Part shown: positions 17,363 through 25,823 of the stretch, one piece after another | How positions within the stretch are numbered: position 1 is the first letter of the stretch | Layout: every line of letters begins with the position of its first letter | Notes under the pieces: model-generated | The model's database searches: none | The model's input: only the letters and a program-made list of their open reading frames with translations | What the model was told of the DNA's origin: nothing | Assembly: GCA_021809435.1 (NCBI GenBank) | Contig: JAKBAD010000008.1 | Span: 1-64,000, forward strand | Source of the DNA: Pseudomonadota bacterium | Lineage (GTDB): Bacteria > Pseudomonadota > Alphaproteobacteria > Acetobacterales > Acetobacteraceae | Direction: 5' to 3' | DNA: 64,000 nucleotides | Made by a program: the position numbers and the translations under genes

Positions 17363-20179
17363 GTGGGTGACCATAATCTTACCGTAAAAATCACGGCCGA
17401 TGTATCGTCGTTACAGGCCAAATCGGCGCTGGCGCAGTCTGAGCTGAAAGACCTCAACGCGCAGGTGAAACGCCTGGCGGCGCAGTTTCGAGAAGCAGGC
17501 GACGACATGAAAGCATCGCTGGCGCCACAGCTTGACGCCGCTGCCCGAGAGGCGGCCAATACGCGGGCGGAGATCGCCGCGCTTAATGCTGAAATGCGCG
17601 AGCAATCCAAAAAACCCGCCTCGATGTTTGGCGCGCTCACTGAAAAGATTGAGGGCACCACGGCAAAGGTTGAGGGGCTTACGGAGAGATTCCAGGTCTT
17701 CCAAAACGCGGCCTCGGCGGTCAGTGAGTTTGTTATGGCCGGCCTGGCGGTTGAGCAGGTGGGCGAGGCGTTCAAATCCGTGGCGGAGATGGGCGAGCAG
17801 CTCGAGCAGCTTTCAGAGCGCACGGGCATGAGTACCGAGGCGCTTTCGGGGCTTCGCATGGTTGCGATCCGCTCTGGCGCCGATTTCGGGCAAGTCGGTG
17901 ACTCGATGCAGCATCTGGCCGAATCGATGCAGAAGGCGGTGACAACGCCCAGCGGCACGGCATCCGAGGCGTTTCGGGCGCTGGGCATTTCGGTGACGGA
18001 TGCCGAGGGGCATTTGCGCCCGATGCGGGATGTGTTGGATGAGGTGGCGCAAAAACTTGACGGATATGCGGATGGTACTGCCAAGGCCGCGCTGGCGGGT
18101 GATATTTTTGGCCAGCGCATGGGCAGCGAGATGGTGCCGGTGCTGCATGAGTTGGTTGACGCTGGCGGTTTAGATGGCGCAACTGAAAAAACGCGCGAAT
18201 TGGGTATGGCGATCAGCGAAACATCTGCCCGTACCGACGCTGAATTTCTGGGTGCGATGCGTGATTCAGGGGCTGCGCTAGACGGGCTGAAAAACCAGTT
18301 CGTGCAGCCTTTATTACCAATTCTGACCGAATTGGCGGCCGATTTTTCGGAAGGTTCGTCGCAATCCACTGGGCTGAAAATCGCGGTTGCCTCGCTCGAT
18401 GTGGCTTTTGAGGGCGTGATCGGAACCGGTGAAGCTGTTGCGGCGGCGGTGACTGCGATTGTCGAGGTTGCGTTTGATGCCGGCGAGGCTGTGGCTGGTT
18501 TGGCTGAGGCTGTGGTGGCTCTCGATCGTGTTCTCGATGGTGATTTTGCGGCGGCGGCGCAGGCGGGCGAAAATTCCCTGGCCGATCTGAAGGCGGCGTT
18601 TGAGGATACCAAAAACGCAATTGGCACAGAGTGGAAAGCCGAGTTCAAAATATTCTCGGGTCATATGGGCGAAAGCGATACCGGTGATGGCGGTGGCGAT
18701 GCCGGTAATGGCGGGGGCGATAATGGTGGGAAAGGCAAGCCACAGGCGCCGACCATTCCGCCGCCCACCAGTTCCGGCGATTGGTTGAAAAGCCAAAATG
18801 ATGCGCTCACCGCCCAGACACAGAAGATTGAGCTTGCCGCCACCGACTGGAAAACGGCGGATAACCAGAAGCTGCAAAACGATGTGGCGTTCTGGAAGGC
18901 TGTGACCGCGCAGGCGAATTTGTCGGCCGATCAGCGGAAGGCGGCGCAGGCAAAATTGACCGACGCTATGGTGGCGCTGCACCTGCACCAGCTCGAGACG
19001 CAATCATCATCGAGCAAATCGGCGCTTTCGGCCTACAATACCGGTATGAACCAACAGGTTCAGATCGCCCAGGACGCGGCGGCCGCCAAGAAACAGATTG
19101 TACAGGCCAATTATCAGGCCCAGGTCGATCAGTGGAATACTGAGGTGGCCCAGGGCAAGATGACCAAGGCGCAAGAGGTGCAAAACGAGATCACCGCGCA
19201 ACAGCAGATGTATGCGGCGGATTATGCCGAGGCCAAGGCTGAGGCCGATTTGGCGGGGCTTTCGGTGGTGGCGAAGGCTAAGGCGTTCAACCAGATCGAG
19301 GTTATGCAGGCCCAGCACAATGCGCTCATGGCGCAGCTTAATACAGAGTTGGTGCAGGCGCAGGTCGAGCTGAACAAGCAGCTTGAGGACGCGAACAAGA
19401 AAGCCGCCGAGGCATCGCGGCAAGCGTGGCTGAACGCATTCGCGCCGATCACGACCGCATTTGATGCCTCGATCAATGGCGTTTTGCAGGGCACCGAGAC
19501 GCTCAAACAGGCCGAGCTGAAGGCGGCGCAGAGCATCACGCTGGCATTCATCGATTCTGAGGCCAAGCGCCTGCAAGCCGCGCTGGTGAGCAATGCCCAG
19601 CGCCTGGCGCAGCATCTCGCCACCGAATGGGGCATGACCGCCGCGACCTCGGCGGGCGAAACGGCCCGTGTGAGCGTGCAAACGGCCGGCGCCGAGGCCA
19701 GCAAGGGGGTTTCGCTGACCACGGCGCTGGCGCAGATGAACAAATATGCCGCCCAGGCGGCGGGCGGGGCTTATGCGGCGGTGGCCGGCATCCCGTTTGT
19801 CGGCCCGGTGCTGGCACCAGCGGCGGCGGCCACGGCTTATGCGGGGGTGATGGCGTTCGAGGTGCTCTCAGCCGAGGGCGGCATGGTCATCGGCGCGGGT
19901 GAAAATCCGCTGACGCAACTGCACGAAAAGGAAATGGTGCTGCCCGCGCATATTGCCCAGCCGCTGCTGGCCATGACCTCGGCGGGGGATGTGTTCAACA
20001 ATTCGTCGGGCGGCGAGGTGCATAATTACCATATCAACCAGACGCTGAACGCCCCTGGCGGCTCGGCCGGCGATTTTTCGGACCAGGTGTGGCGCGCGCT
20101 GGAGGTTGGCGTGCGAGACGGGCGCCACACCAGCGGACGCTATCCCGGTGTCACGCGGATGATGCGGCGGGGTGGCTGA
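17363..20179 (+). CDS. Phage tail tape-measure protein
   Basis: The 938-residue product has the features of a tail length tape measure. An N-terminal coiled-coil region (SSLQAKSALAQSELKDLNAQ) leads into a TMP core with LSERTGMSTEALSGLRMVA and ALGISVTDAEGHLRPMRDVL. A Gly/Asp linker lies near residue 445, followed by more coiled coils rich in Ala/Gln and a short hydrophobic segment near 810 (GIPFVGPVLAPAAAATAYAG). The C-terminal EKEMVLPAHIAQPLL is common in tape measures. Such proteins set tail length and reach the host envelope during DNA ejection. I start at GTG 17363 with an AAAGG ribosome site; TTG 17348 is an alternative. It is the only structural phage gene in the element, which is unexpected. 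Confidence 0.85.
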   Translation: MGDHNLTVKITADVSSLQAKSALAQSELKDLNAQVKRLAAQFREAGDDMKASLAPQLDAAAREAANTRAEIAALNAEMREQSKKPASMFGALTEKIEGTTAKVEGLTERFQVFQNAASAVSEFVMAGLAVEQVGEAFKSVAEMGEQLEQLSERTGMSTEALSGLRMVAIRSGADFGQVGDSMQHLAESMQKAVTTPSGTASEAFRALGISVTDAEGHLRPMRDVLDEVAQKLDGYADGTAKAALAGDIFGQRMGSEMVPVLHELVDAGGLDGATEKTRELGMAISETSARTDAEFLGAMRDSGAALDGLKNQFVQPLLPILTELAADFSEGSSQSTGLKIAVASLDVAFEGVIGTGEAVAAAVTAIVEVAFDAGEAVAGLAEAVVALDRVLDGDFAAAAQAGENSLADLKAAFEDTKNAIGTEWKAEFKIFSGHMGESDTGDGGGDAGNGGGDNGGKGKPQAPTIPPPTSSGDWLKSQNDALTAQTQKIELAATDWKTADNQKLQNDVAFWKAVTAQANLSADQRKAAQAKLTDAMVALHLHQLETQSSSSKSALSAYNTGMNQQVQIAQDAAAAKKQIVQANYQAQVDQWNTEVAQGKMTKAQEVQNEITAQQQMYAADYAEAKAEADLAGLSVVAKAKAFNQIEVMQAQHNALMAQLNTELVQAQVELNKQLEDANKKAAEASRQAWLNAFAPITTAFDASINGVLQGTETLKQAELKAAQSITLAFIDSEAKRLQAALVSNAQRLAQHLATEWGMTAATSAGETARVSVQTAGAEASKGVSLTTALAQMNKYAAQAAGGAYAAVAGIPFVGPVLAPAAAATAYAGVMAFEVLSAEGGMVIGAGENPLTQLHEKEMVLPAHIAQPLLAMTSAGDVFNNSSGGEVHNYHINQTLNAPGGSAGDFSDQVWRALEVGVRDGRHTSGRYPGVTRMMRRGG

Positions 20180-20180
20180 A

Positions 20181-20516
20181 ATGAGCCAGGAACAACCAGA
20201 TGCCGCCGCTCAGGCGTATGCCATGGCGTACCTTAGCGGCTTGAACACGGCGATTTTCGAGATGTTCACGATGACCATGAACTCGATTGCGGCGGCGGCG
20301 GGGGTCGAGCCCGGTGTTTACGCCCAGGCCCTGCGAAAATTCATGATGCTGGCCGAGCAGCAGGGCGGCGCGCCTGGTTATGTCGCCGGGCGCGTGGTGG
20401 CGTTCAAAACGGTGGCCGATGGGTTGGAGCGGTTTGCGCTCTCCGAGCTGCGCGAGATGAGCGAGCGCGGCGGTTTGCGGGTGGTTCCGGGCGGCAAGGA
20501 TAACGCGGGCGGATAG
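20181..20516 (+). CDS. Small protein of unknown function
   Basis: A 111-residue acidic, helical protein that starts one base after the tape-measure stop; a GTG at 20172 inside the upstream gene is an alternative start. It has a methionine-rich stretch (IFEMFTMTMNSIAAAAG) and no signal peptide or known motif. Its location behind the tape measure suggests a related role, such as a chaperone or tail-tip factor, but in normal phages the chaperones precede the tape measure, so I assign no function. A strong terminator follows 34 bp downstream, ending a two-gene transcript. Confidence 0.6.
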   Translation: MSQEQPDAAAQAYAMAYLSGLNTAIFEMFTMTMNSIAAAAGVEPGVYAQALRKFMMLAEQQGGAPGYVAGRVVAFKTVADGLERFALSELREMSERGGLRVVPGGKDNAGG

Positions 20517-20550
20517 CGCGCCCAAACCCCGCTGGCCCGCTTGTGCTTGA

Positions 20551-20577
20551 GACCCCGCCGCGCGGCGGGGTCTTTTT
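20551..20577 (+). terminator. Rho-independent terminator
   Basis: A GC-rich self-complementary stem GACCCCGCCGC/GCGGCGGGGTC followed directly by TTTTTT, behind the tape-measure pair. Confidence 0.9.
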
Positions 20578-20733
20578 TGCGAGCAGGCGCCGCCCTGGGC
20601 TGGTCGTGGTGGTGGCGCGCTATCTCTGGCCACCTTAAAGGCCGAACGCCGCCAGCGCGCTTCTGGTGGCGTTTTTCTTGCGTGCCGGGTTTGTTGGGCG
20701 TAGCCTATTTGTGGTTGCAACACGGGGGAAGCC

Positions 20734-21054
20734 ATGGGCCTGCGTTTTCGGCGCCGCATTCGGTTGGCGAAGGGTGTTTATGTGAACCTGAGCAAGAGCG
20801 GCTCGAGCCTGTCGCTCGGCGGGCACGGCGCCACTGTTAACATCGGCCAGCATGGGGTGCGCGAGACCGTGGGCATTCCGGGCACGGGCATCTCATACAG
20901 CCACCAAATGGGCGGCCACCCGCACCAGGCGCAAGCCGGGGGCGCGCCCGTTCAGCCACGCCAGGGCGGCGGCGGGCGGCCATTGCTCAAACTGCTGGGG
21001 GTGGTGGTGCTGGTCATCATGGCGGCCGGGTTTGTGAGCGCGCTCATGCAATGA
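20734..21054 (+). CDS. DUF4236-domain small membrane protein
   Basis: A 106-residue protein whose first 55 residues fit the DUF4236 pattern (MGLRFRRRIRLAKGVYVNLS, SLGGHGATVNIG, GIPGTGISY). A Pro/Gln/Gly-rich linker follows, and a single C-terminal membrane segment (LLGVVVLVIMAAGFVSALM) suggests a tail-anchored protein. DUF4236 proteins are common on phages and islands but their function is not known. It lies alone between two terminator-like hairpins, so it is probably its own transcript, as expected of a cargo gene. Confidence 0.75.
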   Translation: MGLRFRRRIRLAKGVYVNLSKSGSSLSLGGHGATVNIGQHGVRETVGIPGTGISYSHQMGGHPHQAQAGGAPVQPRQGGGGRPLLKLLGVVVLVIMAAGFVSALMQ

Positions 21055-21128
21055 TCGGCCCGGCCTGGTGCCCCCGCTGCGCGGGAGGCTGTGGGGCGCG
21101 GTGCCGGTGGTGAGGTGCCCAACATGAC

Positions 21129-21155
21129 AAACCCCGCCGGGTTAGGGCGGGGTTT
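21129..21155. terminator. Terminator-like hairpin
   Basis: AAACCCCGCC and GGCGGGGTTT form a 10-bp stem around a 7-base loop between the DUF4236 gene and the oppositely oriented toxin gene. The T tail is short, so bidirectional use is a guess. Confidence 0.6.
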
Positions 21156-21281
21156 CTACGGTTTAGGAGGCTTGTCATCGCTTGGCCCTAAACCGGCCCC
21201 TTGCGGGGTCTTCCAAGCCCGGCTCTGCCTTGCGGCAGTGTTGCGGGTACGAGCCCCATATAGGCCACTGGCCGCCGGGCT

Positions 21282-21677
21282 TCAACGAAAATCCAACGCG
21301 GCCCGCACGCCGGCCAACACCGCTTGCAAATGATGGTCCCCGATCTGGTATGTTTGGTAGAGGCGATTGCCTCTGATGTCCCGGCTCTTTACGCGGTCCA
21401 GTCGATCAAGGGCCACCGTCGCCACCATGTCGCATTTCGCCCACATTGGCGCCCTGGCGGGCGGGTAAATCCCCATAGGCAAGCAGTAATGCCACGGCTC
21501 TGGCGGCGTGGGGGCGGTGCTGCTGAGGGGGATGACCGTCACCAAACCGCTGCCCTGGCGGCGGCGTGGCGAGACGACGATGACCGGGCGTACCTTGACC
21601 ATCTCTGGTGGCCGAAAGCCGGAAGAGAAATCGCAGATGAGAATCGTGCCCCGGTCTGGGTGAAAGGTTAGGGGCAA
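21282..21677 (-). CDS. PemK/MazF-family toxin
   Basis: The 131-residue product is a PemK/MazF-type endoribonuclease toxin: DRGTILICDFS at the N-terminus, PPEMVKVRPVIVVSPR, then the strand VTVIPLSSTAP and a conserved KCDMVATVALDRLDRV. These enzymes cleave mRNA when free of antitoxin. Its start is a TTG at 21677; an in-frame stop lies just upstream, so no other start is possible. It overlaps the end of the upstream XRE gene by 10 bp, which implies translational coupling and a low toxin yield. The antitoxin-first order is normal, but the partner is an XRE protein rather than MazE. Confidence 0.85.
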   Translation of the reverse strand: MPLTFHPDRGTILICDFSSGFRPPEMVKVRPVIVVSPRRRQGSGLVTVIPLSSTAPTPPEPWHYCLPMGIYPPARAPMWAKCDMVATVALDRLDRVKSRDIRGNRLYQTYQIGDHHLQAVLAGVRAALDFR

Positions 21678-21940
21678 ACGTTCTCATTCCCTTTTTTGGC
21701 CAGCCGCACGCCCGCGCCGCCGCCGTTTTCGGCGATGAATTGCACGCCAGCGGCTTCCAACGCGGCGCGGATGGCTTCCATGGTTGAAGCTTTTATATCC
21801 TCGCCACGTTCAAAACGGGCGATTGTGTTGGTTGAAACGTTGGCCGATTCAGCCAAGTCTCGCACGCCAAGGCCCAGTGCAACGCGCGCCATTCGGACCT
21901 GCACAGGCAATATTGATAACACTGTTGCGATTTTCGACAT
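21668..21940 (-). CDS. XRE-family HTH protein, likely antitoxin/repressor
   Basis: This 90-residue protein holds one Cro/C1-type helix-turn-helix (MARVALGLGVRDLAESANVS ... TIARFERGED) followed by STMEAIRAALEAAGVQFI and a C-terminal tail ENGGGAGVRLAKKG. That tail is typical of a widespread small XRE group. It is the first gene of the toxin operon and probably binds the operon promoter. It could also act as a general element repressor, since it diverges from the 22054 operon across a 113-bp region with a 13-bp inverted repeat. Whether it neutralises the MazF-like protein is inferred only from overlap and order. Confidence 0.78.
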   Translation of the reverse strand: MSKIATVLSILPVQVRMARVALGLGVRDLAESANVSTNTIARFERGEDIKASTMEAIRAALEAAGVQFIAENGGGAGVRLAKKGNENVCP

Positions 21941-21995
21941 GCTGCTTTATTGGTAACAGCGTGGCGATTTTAGATCAACCGCCATATCTGAAAGC

Positions 21996-22029
21996 GGCCA
22001 GGTCGAGGGGTAGGAGCCTCGACCTGGCC
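21996..22029. promoter_or_regulatory. 13-bp inverted repeat in divergent control region
   Basis: Perfect arms GGCCAGGTCGAGG/CCTCGACCTGGCC with an 8-base loop lie between the XRE-toxin operon and the 22054 operon, 24 bp before the latter start. It may be a repressor operator or an RNA hairpin in the 5' leader. Confidence 0.6.
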
Positions 22030-22053
22030 ATAACCTGAACCAGGAGCTTACCC

Positions 22054-22461
22054 ATGACCCAAGCTATGCCGGCGCCTATCATGCCCGGCGCCGATTCCGC
22101 CAGCCCGCCACCCGCGCCGCCGCATTTGTCGGCCTATGACCTCGCCGCGGCTTTGCCTGGCCTTTATGCGCGGCACGGCGCGGCTTATGACCCGCGCTGT
22201 GCCGAGAGCGCCCGCGCTCAAGAGCTTTGGCGTGAAATTCTGGCGCTCGAAGAGGCCGTTATGAGCCTGCCGGCGCATAGCCTCGCGGATGCCATAACCA
22301 AGCTTATCGTTCTGCGCGCGCAATTCGATGAACCGGGCGGCGAAGCTGTGCAGATGACCTTGGCCGGGGTTCTGCGGTGCTTGTTGCCGATGTGCAGCTC
22401 TGATTTTGCCCAGTTTGTGGGGGTTTATGCCGGTGCCGATGTGCTGGGGGCTGTGCAATGA
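22054..22461 (+). CDS. Unknown island protein
   Basis: A 135-residue protein of no recognised family. It begins with a Pro/Ala-rich, probably disordered stretch (about 25 residues) and continues as helices (ELWREILALEEAVMSL, DAITKLIVLRAQF). The start follows a CAGGAGC ribosome site. It is first in a three-gene unit with ATGA overlaps, facing away from the XRE gene. No signal peptide or membrane segment is present. Its placement suggests an early-expressed, repressor-controlled gene. Confidence 0.65.
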   Translation: MTQAMPAPIMPGADSASPPPAPPHLSAYDLAAALPGLYARHGAAYDPRCAESARAQELWREILALEEAVMSLPAHSLADAITKLIVLRAQFDEPGGEAVQMTLAGVLRCLLPMCSSDFAQFVGVYAGADVLGAVQ

Positions 22462-22727
22462 CCAAAAAACCCGCCACCCCGGAAGAGGTTATCACCGCCA
22501 TCGAAGCGGCGGATGCCGCCGTGGGGAAAATGCATAGCTTGGCCCAGGCGTTGGGCTTCATGGCCGAGGCTTCCACGGCCTTGAATGACCCGGAATTTCC
22601 GGCCTCCGTGGCGCTCCTGGCCGAGCTGCAAATCGAGGCGGCCGCCGCGCATGATAAGGCCATGCAGGTTGTGCGGAATTGGGCGCCTGACCGGTTTGTG
22701 GCCCGCGCGCTGGAGGCCACGCCATGA
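22458..22727 (+). CDS. Unknown island protein
   Basis: An 89-residue helical protein (PEEVITAIEAADAAVGKMHS, FPASVALLAELQIEAAAAH) with no recognised domain. Both ends overlap the neighbouring genes by four bases, so it is translated with them. It is alanine-rich and lacks membrane segments. I do not recognise the family. Confidence 0.62.
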   Translation: MTKKPATPEEVITAIEAADAAVGKMHSLAQALGFMAEASTALNDPEFPASVALLAELQIEAAAAHDKAMQVVRNWAPDRFVARALEATP

Positions 22728-22993
22728 GCGCGCCAAGCCAGACTGCCGAGCAAATGCTTGAGAAAATCGAGTTTCTCCGTGAGCGTTTCGCGCGGTTAGA
22801 CGGGTTGGGGATCGCCCTCGAAATCATGACCCGGCAGGCTTCTTTTGAAAGTTTTATCGAGAGGCGGCCCGATTATTTCCGCACGGCGGTCGAGCAAATC
22901 GGGCTGTTGCACGGCGATGTGACGACCGGCTGTTTTGACGCGCTGGAAGCCCTGGAGGATTTTGTGTCGGCCGGTTCCGCGAACCCCGGCTGA
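22724..22993 (+). CDS. Unknown island protein
   Basis: An 89-residue protein with a leading amphipathic helix (TAEQMLEKIEFLRERFARLD) and later acidic helices. It shares the length and helical build of the preceding protein, so the pair may be partners, but no sequence similarity is clear. It is third in the unit and overlaps the previous stop codon. About 200 bp without a convincing gene follow, containing a GC-rich dyad near 23020 without a T tail. Confidence 0.62.
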   Translation: MSAPSQTAEQMLEKIEFLRERFARLDGLGIALEIMTRQASFESFIERRPDYFRTAVEQIGLLHGDVTTGCFDALEALEDFVSAGSANPG

Positions 22994-23192
22994 CATTCAT
23001 TCCCAAAATGCCCGCGCCGCCGCGCGGCGGGTTCGCGCGGCATAGGCGGGCAAGAAAGCTTTCGATTGACGGGCGCGCGTGTGGCGCCGATTTTACAGGC
23101 CCAGGCTAGGTTTGGCCGCCGAACGCCGCGAACATCACGCGCGGCCCGCCTGGGCACCTCTTTTTTACGTGATGAGCCGGGGTGATGCCGGG

Positions 23193-24056
23193 ATGACCAA
23201 AGCCAAATTCGCGCCCCAGGATTATTTCGGCCTGCCGTTGGCGGCGGCGCTCGACCGCTTGGCTGAACAGGCGGGGGTGATTGATTGCGCTCGTGATCCG
23301 AGAGAGCGCCGCCCGTTATTGTCAGATGAGGGCCGGCGGTGGGTGTTCATCGACTATCGTAGGTTTGGTTTGGTGCGGGATGGGGATGATGGCGATTTTG
23401 GCCCTTTGGGTTTCCTTAATCGGCGGCCTGTTCCCGGCGCGATGGATGCCGCCCGAATTGCAGAGAATCGTGAATGGATCGCGCGCCGCGTGGGGGGGCT
23501 GCGACGTTTTGAAGGCGTGATAAGCCCGTTGATTGAGGCGCTGAAATCTGGCGAAATCCTCGCGCGCGGATTTGTGCGCGGCGGATTGAAGGCGGAGCAG
23601 ATTGATCCGGCGCGCTGGCATATGGGGTGGATCGTCACGCGGCGCGACAATGCGGCACGGGTGGAGTTTTTTGCTGACATAACCTTGGAAGATGCCGAAA
23701 TCACATTGACCGGCCTAATTCTGGCCGCGCCCGAAGGCGCGGCGGTGCCCCAGGCTGACGCCCCCCGCGCGGCGGCGGTATCGGCGCTTGTGGCTGGAGC
23801 GATGGGCGATCCATTGAAGCCGGCGAGAAGGCGCGGTGGAGGGGCGAAATCAAAATACGACTGGCCGGCGCTGGAACGCGAGCTTGGCGCGAAATTAGCC
23901 GCTGAAGGGCTGCCATCACCTGGTGATGGCCAGCAAAGCAGGCTTGAAATTTGGGTGCGGGACTGGTTCGCGAAGTGCGATCAATACCCCGCCGAAAGTC
24001 TTGTGCGAGAGCATGTTGTTGGTGTCATCGAGGCGCATCGGAAGGCGCTGGTATGA
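23193..24056 (+). CDS. Unknown island protein, 287 residues
   Basis: The protein opens with MTKAKFAPQDYFGLPLAAAL and has several conserved-looking blocks (RRWVFIDYRRFGLV, RPVPGAMDAARIAENREWIA, WHMGWIVTRRDNAARVEFF). The C-terminal third is basic then helical (KSKYDWPALERELGAKLAAE ... LEIWVRDWFAKCDQYPAES), which resembles the tails seen on phage DNA-binding proteins. I choose ATG 23193, since GGGG occurs at a proper distance; ATG 23172 is possible. It stands upstream of the AlpA-primase-helicase block and is probably transcribed with it. No function is assigned. Confidence 0.65.
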   Translation: MTKAKFAPQDYFGLPLAAALDRLAEQAGVIDCARDPRERRPLLSDEGRRWVFIDYRRFGLVRDGDDGDFGPLGFLNRRPVPGAMDAARIAENREWIARRVGGLRRFEGVISPLIEALKSGEILARGFVRGGLKAEQIDPARWHMGWIVTRRDNAARVEFFADITLEDAEITLTGLILAAPEGAAVPQADAPRAAAVSALVAGAMGDPLKPARRRGGGAKSKYDWPALERELGAKLAAEGLPSPGDGQQSRLEIWVRDWFAKCDQYPAESLVREHVVGVIEAHRKALV

Positions 24057-24155
24057 AGGCCGACAACTTAGTTACCGGCCTTTCCGGCCGACTGCAACGC
24101 GGTTCCGCGCCTATCCCCGCTTCATGCATCGCATGGGATGCGTTGGAGATATGGA

Positions 24156-24401
24156 ATGAAAATCGAACAGAATCAGTCGGTGCCCGCTCTGCATGTGCGG
24201 GTGGTTTCGGAAGCCGAGGCGGCGGTGAGGTTGTCGCTGAGTCGGCGTGTGTTGCAGGAATTTCGTCTAAACGGAACTGGTCCCGCGTTTATCAAACTTG
24301 GAATGCGGCGCATTGGCTACGATCTGCGCGACCTGGATGCGTGGGTGGCCGCGCGGCGGGTACGAAGCACCGCCGCCCAAATGGCCGGGGGTGTGGCATG
24401 A
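24156..24401 (+). CDS. AlpA/excisionase-type HTH protein
   Basis: This 81-residue protein is a MerR-like winged helix of the AlpA/Xis group: VSEAEAAVRLSLSRRVLQEF forms the helix-turn-helix and GPAFIKLGMRRIGYDLRDLD the wing and next helix, ending in AWVAARR. In P4-type elements AlpA turns on int and takes part in excision. The start at 24156 has a GGAG site seven bases upstream. It begins a chain of overlapping genes that runs through primase and helicase. It is the likely directionality factor and may bind the terminal iterons. Confidence 0.82.
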   Translation: MKIEQNQSVPALHVRVVSEAEAAVRLSLSRRVLQEFRLNGTGPAFIKLGMRRIGYDLRDLDAWVAARRVRSTAAQMAGGVA

Positions 24402-24790
24402 GCCCCGAGGTGAAGGCCGCGCCGTTTTACGCGGTCCGGTGCCAGTTGGCGGCGCTGTTGGAAAGCTTGGGCGGGGGCCTCGCCAATGTTCTCGATATGC
24501 GCCTCGATGGGCTGCTGGAGGGGCCGCACCGGGCCGATTTGATGGGGGCGCAAGAGCCTGAACGGAGATTGATTTTTGCCGCGCAACAACATGCTTGCGC
24601 GCTGCGCCTCGTTCGCCCCTCGAGCGAACCGTATGATGCCGCGCAGGCTTATGTGGGGCATTGCCGCGTGCATCGGGGGAGTGGCGCGGGGCAAACTCTT
24701 GGTGCGGTCAGCCGGGATATGAAGAAAGGTTTGCATCTGGCGCGGCAGCTTTTGGCCGCCCACATGCGGGCGATGCTGGCCGATGACTGA
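24398..24790 (+). CDS. Unknown island protein between AlpA and primase
   Basis: A 130-residue, mostly helical protein (AVRCQLAALLESLGGGLANV, RLIFAAQQHACALRL, SRDMKKGLHLARQLLAAH). Its ATG overlaps the stop of the AlpA-like gene, and its end overlaps the primase start by 8 bp, so it belongs to the replication operon. No domain is recognised. A replication accessory or regulatory role is possible but unproven. Confidence 0.65.
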   Translation: MSPEVKAAPFYAVRCQLAALLESLGGGLANVLDMRLDGLLEGPHRADLMGAQEPERRLIFAAQQHACALRLVRPSSEPYDAAQAYVGHCRVHRGSGAGQTLGAVSRDMKKGLHLARQLLAAHMRAMLADD

Positions 24791-25823
24791 CGCTCGCGAA
24801 ATCGCCCGGCTTCTGGCGCAACGCGCGCCAGAGCTGGCGCGCGAGCTGCTGCCCGGTGGCCGGCGCGAGGGCGCCGAGTGGCGTGCGGGCGGGGTGGATG
24901 GCGGCCGGGGCAAAAGCTTGGCCATTCACCTTTTTGGCGTCAAGGCCGGCATTTGGAGCGATTTTGCCGCCGGAATCGGTGGGGACGCGCTCGACCTCGT
25001 AAAGTTTTGTCAGTGCAATGGCGATATGCGTGCGGCCCTGGAATGGGCGCGCGCCTGGTTGGGGCTGGCGGCGGATGCTCGACCAGCCCCGGCCAGGGCG
25101 CGCCATTCGCCCCCGCCGCGCGCGGCGGCCGAGGATGAACGCGACCCCGAACAAGAGGCGCGAATCGCTAAGGCGCTGGCCTGGTGGGGCGAGGCCCAGC
25201 CGAAATTGGCCGGCACGCCCGCCGCTGCATATTTGCTGGCCCGTGGCATCGACCTCGCCGCCTTGGGCCGCCAGCCCCGCGCGCTGCGCTTCCACCCGCG
25301 CCTGTGGGCGGCCGAGGCTCGCCGGGGTTTTCCGGCAATGCTGGCCGCCATTGTTGGGCCTGCCGGGGAGTTCCAAGGAATTCATCGAACCTATCTCGAG
25401 GCGGATGATTCGGGCGGATGGGGTAAGGCGCCGCTCATCTCGCCGAAAATGTCGTTCGGCCGGGTGGCGGGCGGCACGATCAGGCTTTGGCGCGGCGCCT
25501 CGGGCGTGCCTCTGGCCGCCGCGCGGCCGGGTGAGAGTGTGGTGATCGCCGAGGGCATCGAAACGGCCTTGAGCGTGGCGCTGGCGTGCCCCGAGCTTCG
25601 CATTTTGTCGGGCGTGAGCCTCGGAAATTTGAAGGCGATTGACCTGCCCGAGGCCGTGGGCACGGTGATTTTGTGCGCGGACAATGACGCGCCCGGCTCG
25701 CCCGCTGACAACGCCTTGCGCGCGGCGGCGGAACGCTTTGCCGCCCAGGGCCGCGTGGTGAAAATCGCGCGCTCACCGCTGGGGCTAAAAACGGACATGA
25801 ACGATTTGTTGAGGGCGGGATGA
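24783..25823 (+). CDS. Toprim-domain DNA primase
   Basis: The 346-residue product resembles phage/plasmid primases with a C-terminal Toprim domain. An N-terminal region with KSLAIHLFGVKAGIWSDFAA and GGDALDLVKFCQ resembles the primase N-terminal region but lacks the usual four zinc-binding cysteines. The Toprim core has VVIAEGIETALSVAL (catalytic glutamate) around residue 255 and VILCADNDAPGSPADNAL (Asp-x-Asp) around 300. The end, LGLKTDMNDLLRAG, is typical of this group. It primes replication and overlaps the DUF927 helicase gene by four bases. The pair is a compact replication module of the sort seen in satellites and integrative plasmids. Confidence 0.86.
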   Translation: MTDAREIARLLAQRAPELARELLPGGRREGAEWRAGGVDGGRGKSLAIHLFGVKAGIWSDFAAGIGGDALDLVKFCQCNGDMRAALEWARAWLGLAADARPAPARARHSPPPRAAAEDERDPEQEARIAKALAWWGEAQPKLAGTPAAAYLLARGIDLAALGRQPRALRFHPRLWAAEARRGFPAMLAAIVGPAGEFQGIHRTYLEADDSGGWGKAPLISPKMSFGRVAGGTIRLWRGASGVPLAAARPGESVVIAEGIETALSVALACPELRILSGVSLGNLKAIDLPEAVGTVILCADNDAPGSPADNALRAAAERFAAQGRVVKIARSPLGLKTDMNDLLRAG

